7,010 bases of DNA, taken from Ignavibacteria bacterium. Its GTDB lineage: Bacteria > Bacteroidota > Ignavibacteria > UBA10030 > SZUA-254. The stretch covers positions 1 through 7,010 of the forward strand of contig VBOC01000243.1 in the NCBI GenBank assembly GCA_005877655.1, read 5' to 3'. How positions within the stretch are numbered: the first letter of the stretch is position 1; each line of letters begins with the position of its first letter. The notes under the pieces are model-generated. The model was not told the origin of the DNA, made no database searches, and was given only the letters and a program-made list of their open reading frames with translations. Both the position numbers and the translations under genes were made by a program. This document shows, one piece after another, positions 6,572 to 7,010 of this stretch.

Positions 6572-7010
6572 CTATCTCTGTAACACCGCTTTGACGACGC
6601 GCGTGAATGATGTTCCGGCGCCCGACGCCGGCCGGGCATCAAGCCGAAGGAAGTAGACGCCGCTTACATGGTCGCCGGCGTTCCAGGAAACAGATTTTTG
6701 ACCCGCCAACTCGACCCCATCGGCAAGGGTAGCGACGAGCTGGCCCAAGACGCTGTACACCCGGATGAGAACGCGGCTGTCGACGGGAAGATCGTAACGA
6801 ATGGCGGTCTCGCTGTTGAAAGGGTTGGGGAACGCCCGATTGAGCGTGTAGTCCGGGGGCGGTACGTTTGCCGCCATTAAGAACATGGAGCGTGGGGGCG
6901 TGTTGAGCTTGATCGCGCCGCGGCCCGCCAATGTCACGCCTCTTCCATCGATCCCCAATGTGACCGCGGCGTCGGACGGCCGGACATCCCAGGCGGCGGT
7001 GATGGGATAC
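6572..7010 (-). CDS. C-terminal part of a T9SS-secreted protein (type A sorting domain), 5' end cut
   Basis: The frame is open from the right edge to the TAG at 6572-6574, giving the last 145 residues of a longer protein whose start lies outside. An in-frame TTG at 6958 is not a likely start, because the coding sequence continues upstream without a stop. The last 90 or so residues match the T9SS type A C-terminal sorting domain: the AFPNPFNSETAIRYDLP entry motif, a VLIRVYSVLGQLVATL strand pair, and SGVYFLRLDA near the end. Such domains send proteins through the outer membrane by the Por system and are then usually removed, often with the cargo attached to the surface. The visible part before it (ITAAWDVRPSDAAVTLGIDG and following) gives no cargo function. 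It is on the same strand as the operon but 169 bases from it, with its own hairpin region between, so it is probably separate. Confidence 0.85.
   Translation of the reverse strand, partial: YPITAAWDVRPSDAAVTLGIDGRGVTLAGRGAIKLNTPPRSMFLMAANVPPPDYTLNRAFPNPFNSETAIRYDLPVDSRVLIRVYSVLGQLVATLADGVELAGQKSVSWNAGDHVSGVYFLRLDARPASGAGTSFTRVVKAVLQR

Overview
The window most likely comes from a GC-rich member of the FCB group (Bacteroidota, Ignavibacteria/Kryptonia-like or a relative). The main evidence is the right-hand gene fragment, which ends in a textbook type A C-terminal sorting domain of the type IX secretion system (T9SS), and an exported protein whose signal peptide ends in the Ala-Gln style common in that group. 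This placement is inferred from protein features; no rRNA or other marker gene is present.

Every supported gene is on the minus strand, so transcription runs from high to low coordinates. In that order: (1) 7010-6572, the C-terminal end of a large T9SS-secreted protein, cut by the window edge. (2) 6571-6403, a short gap with a GC-rich palindrome, a candidate Bacteroidota-type promoter and an 11-bp perfect inverted repeat laid over that promoter. (3) 6402-5686, an exported cupredoxin-like protein with a complete type 1 copper ligand set and a carboxypeptidase-regulatory-like C-terminal domain. (4) 5654-4473, a probable outer-membrane beta-barrel. (5) 4462-2570, a membrane sensor histidine kinase with a large periplasmic Cache-like domain. 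(6) 2557-1139, an NtrC-family sigma-54 activator. (7) 1138-868, a 271-bp gap with a near-consensus -24/-12 (sigma-54) promoter and a dyad about 105 bp upstream of its expected start. (8) 867-1, a lipoprotein resembling the TIGR03118 beta-propeller-like family, cut by the left edge of the window.

Genes 3 to 6 are spaced by 31, 10 and 12 bp and look like one operon: periplasmic copper-type protein, outer-membrane barrel, sensor kinase, sigma-54 activator. The activator gene is followed by a sigma-54 promoter driving the lipoprotein gene. The simplest reading is a self-contained envelope-sensing module: the kinase senses something in the periplasm, possibly connected with the cupredoxin and the barrel; the activator is phosphorylated, binds the upstream dyad and switches on the lipoprotein gene. 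The signal and the lipoprotein's function cannot be read from the sequence. No tRNA, rRNA, CRISPR, insertion sequence or convincing intrinsic terminator was seen.
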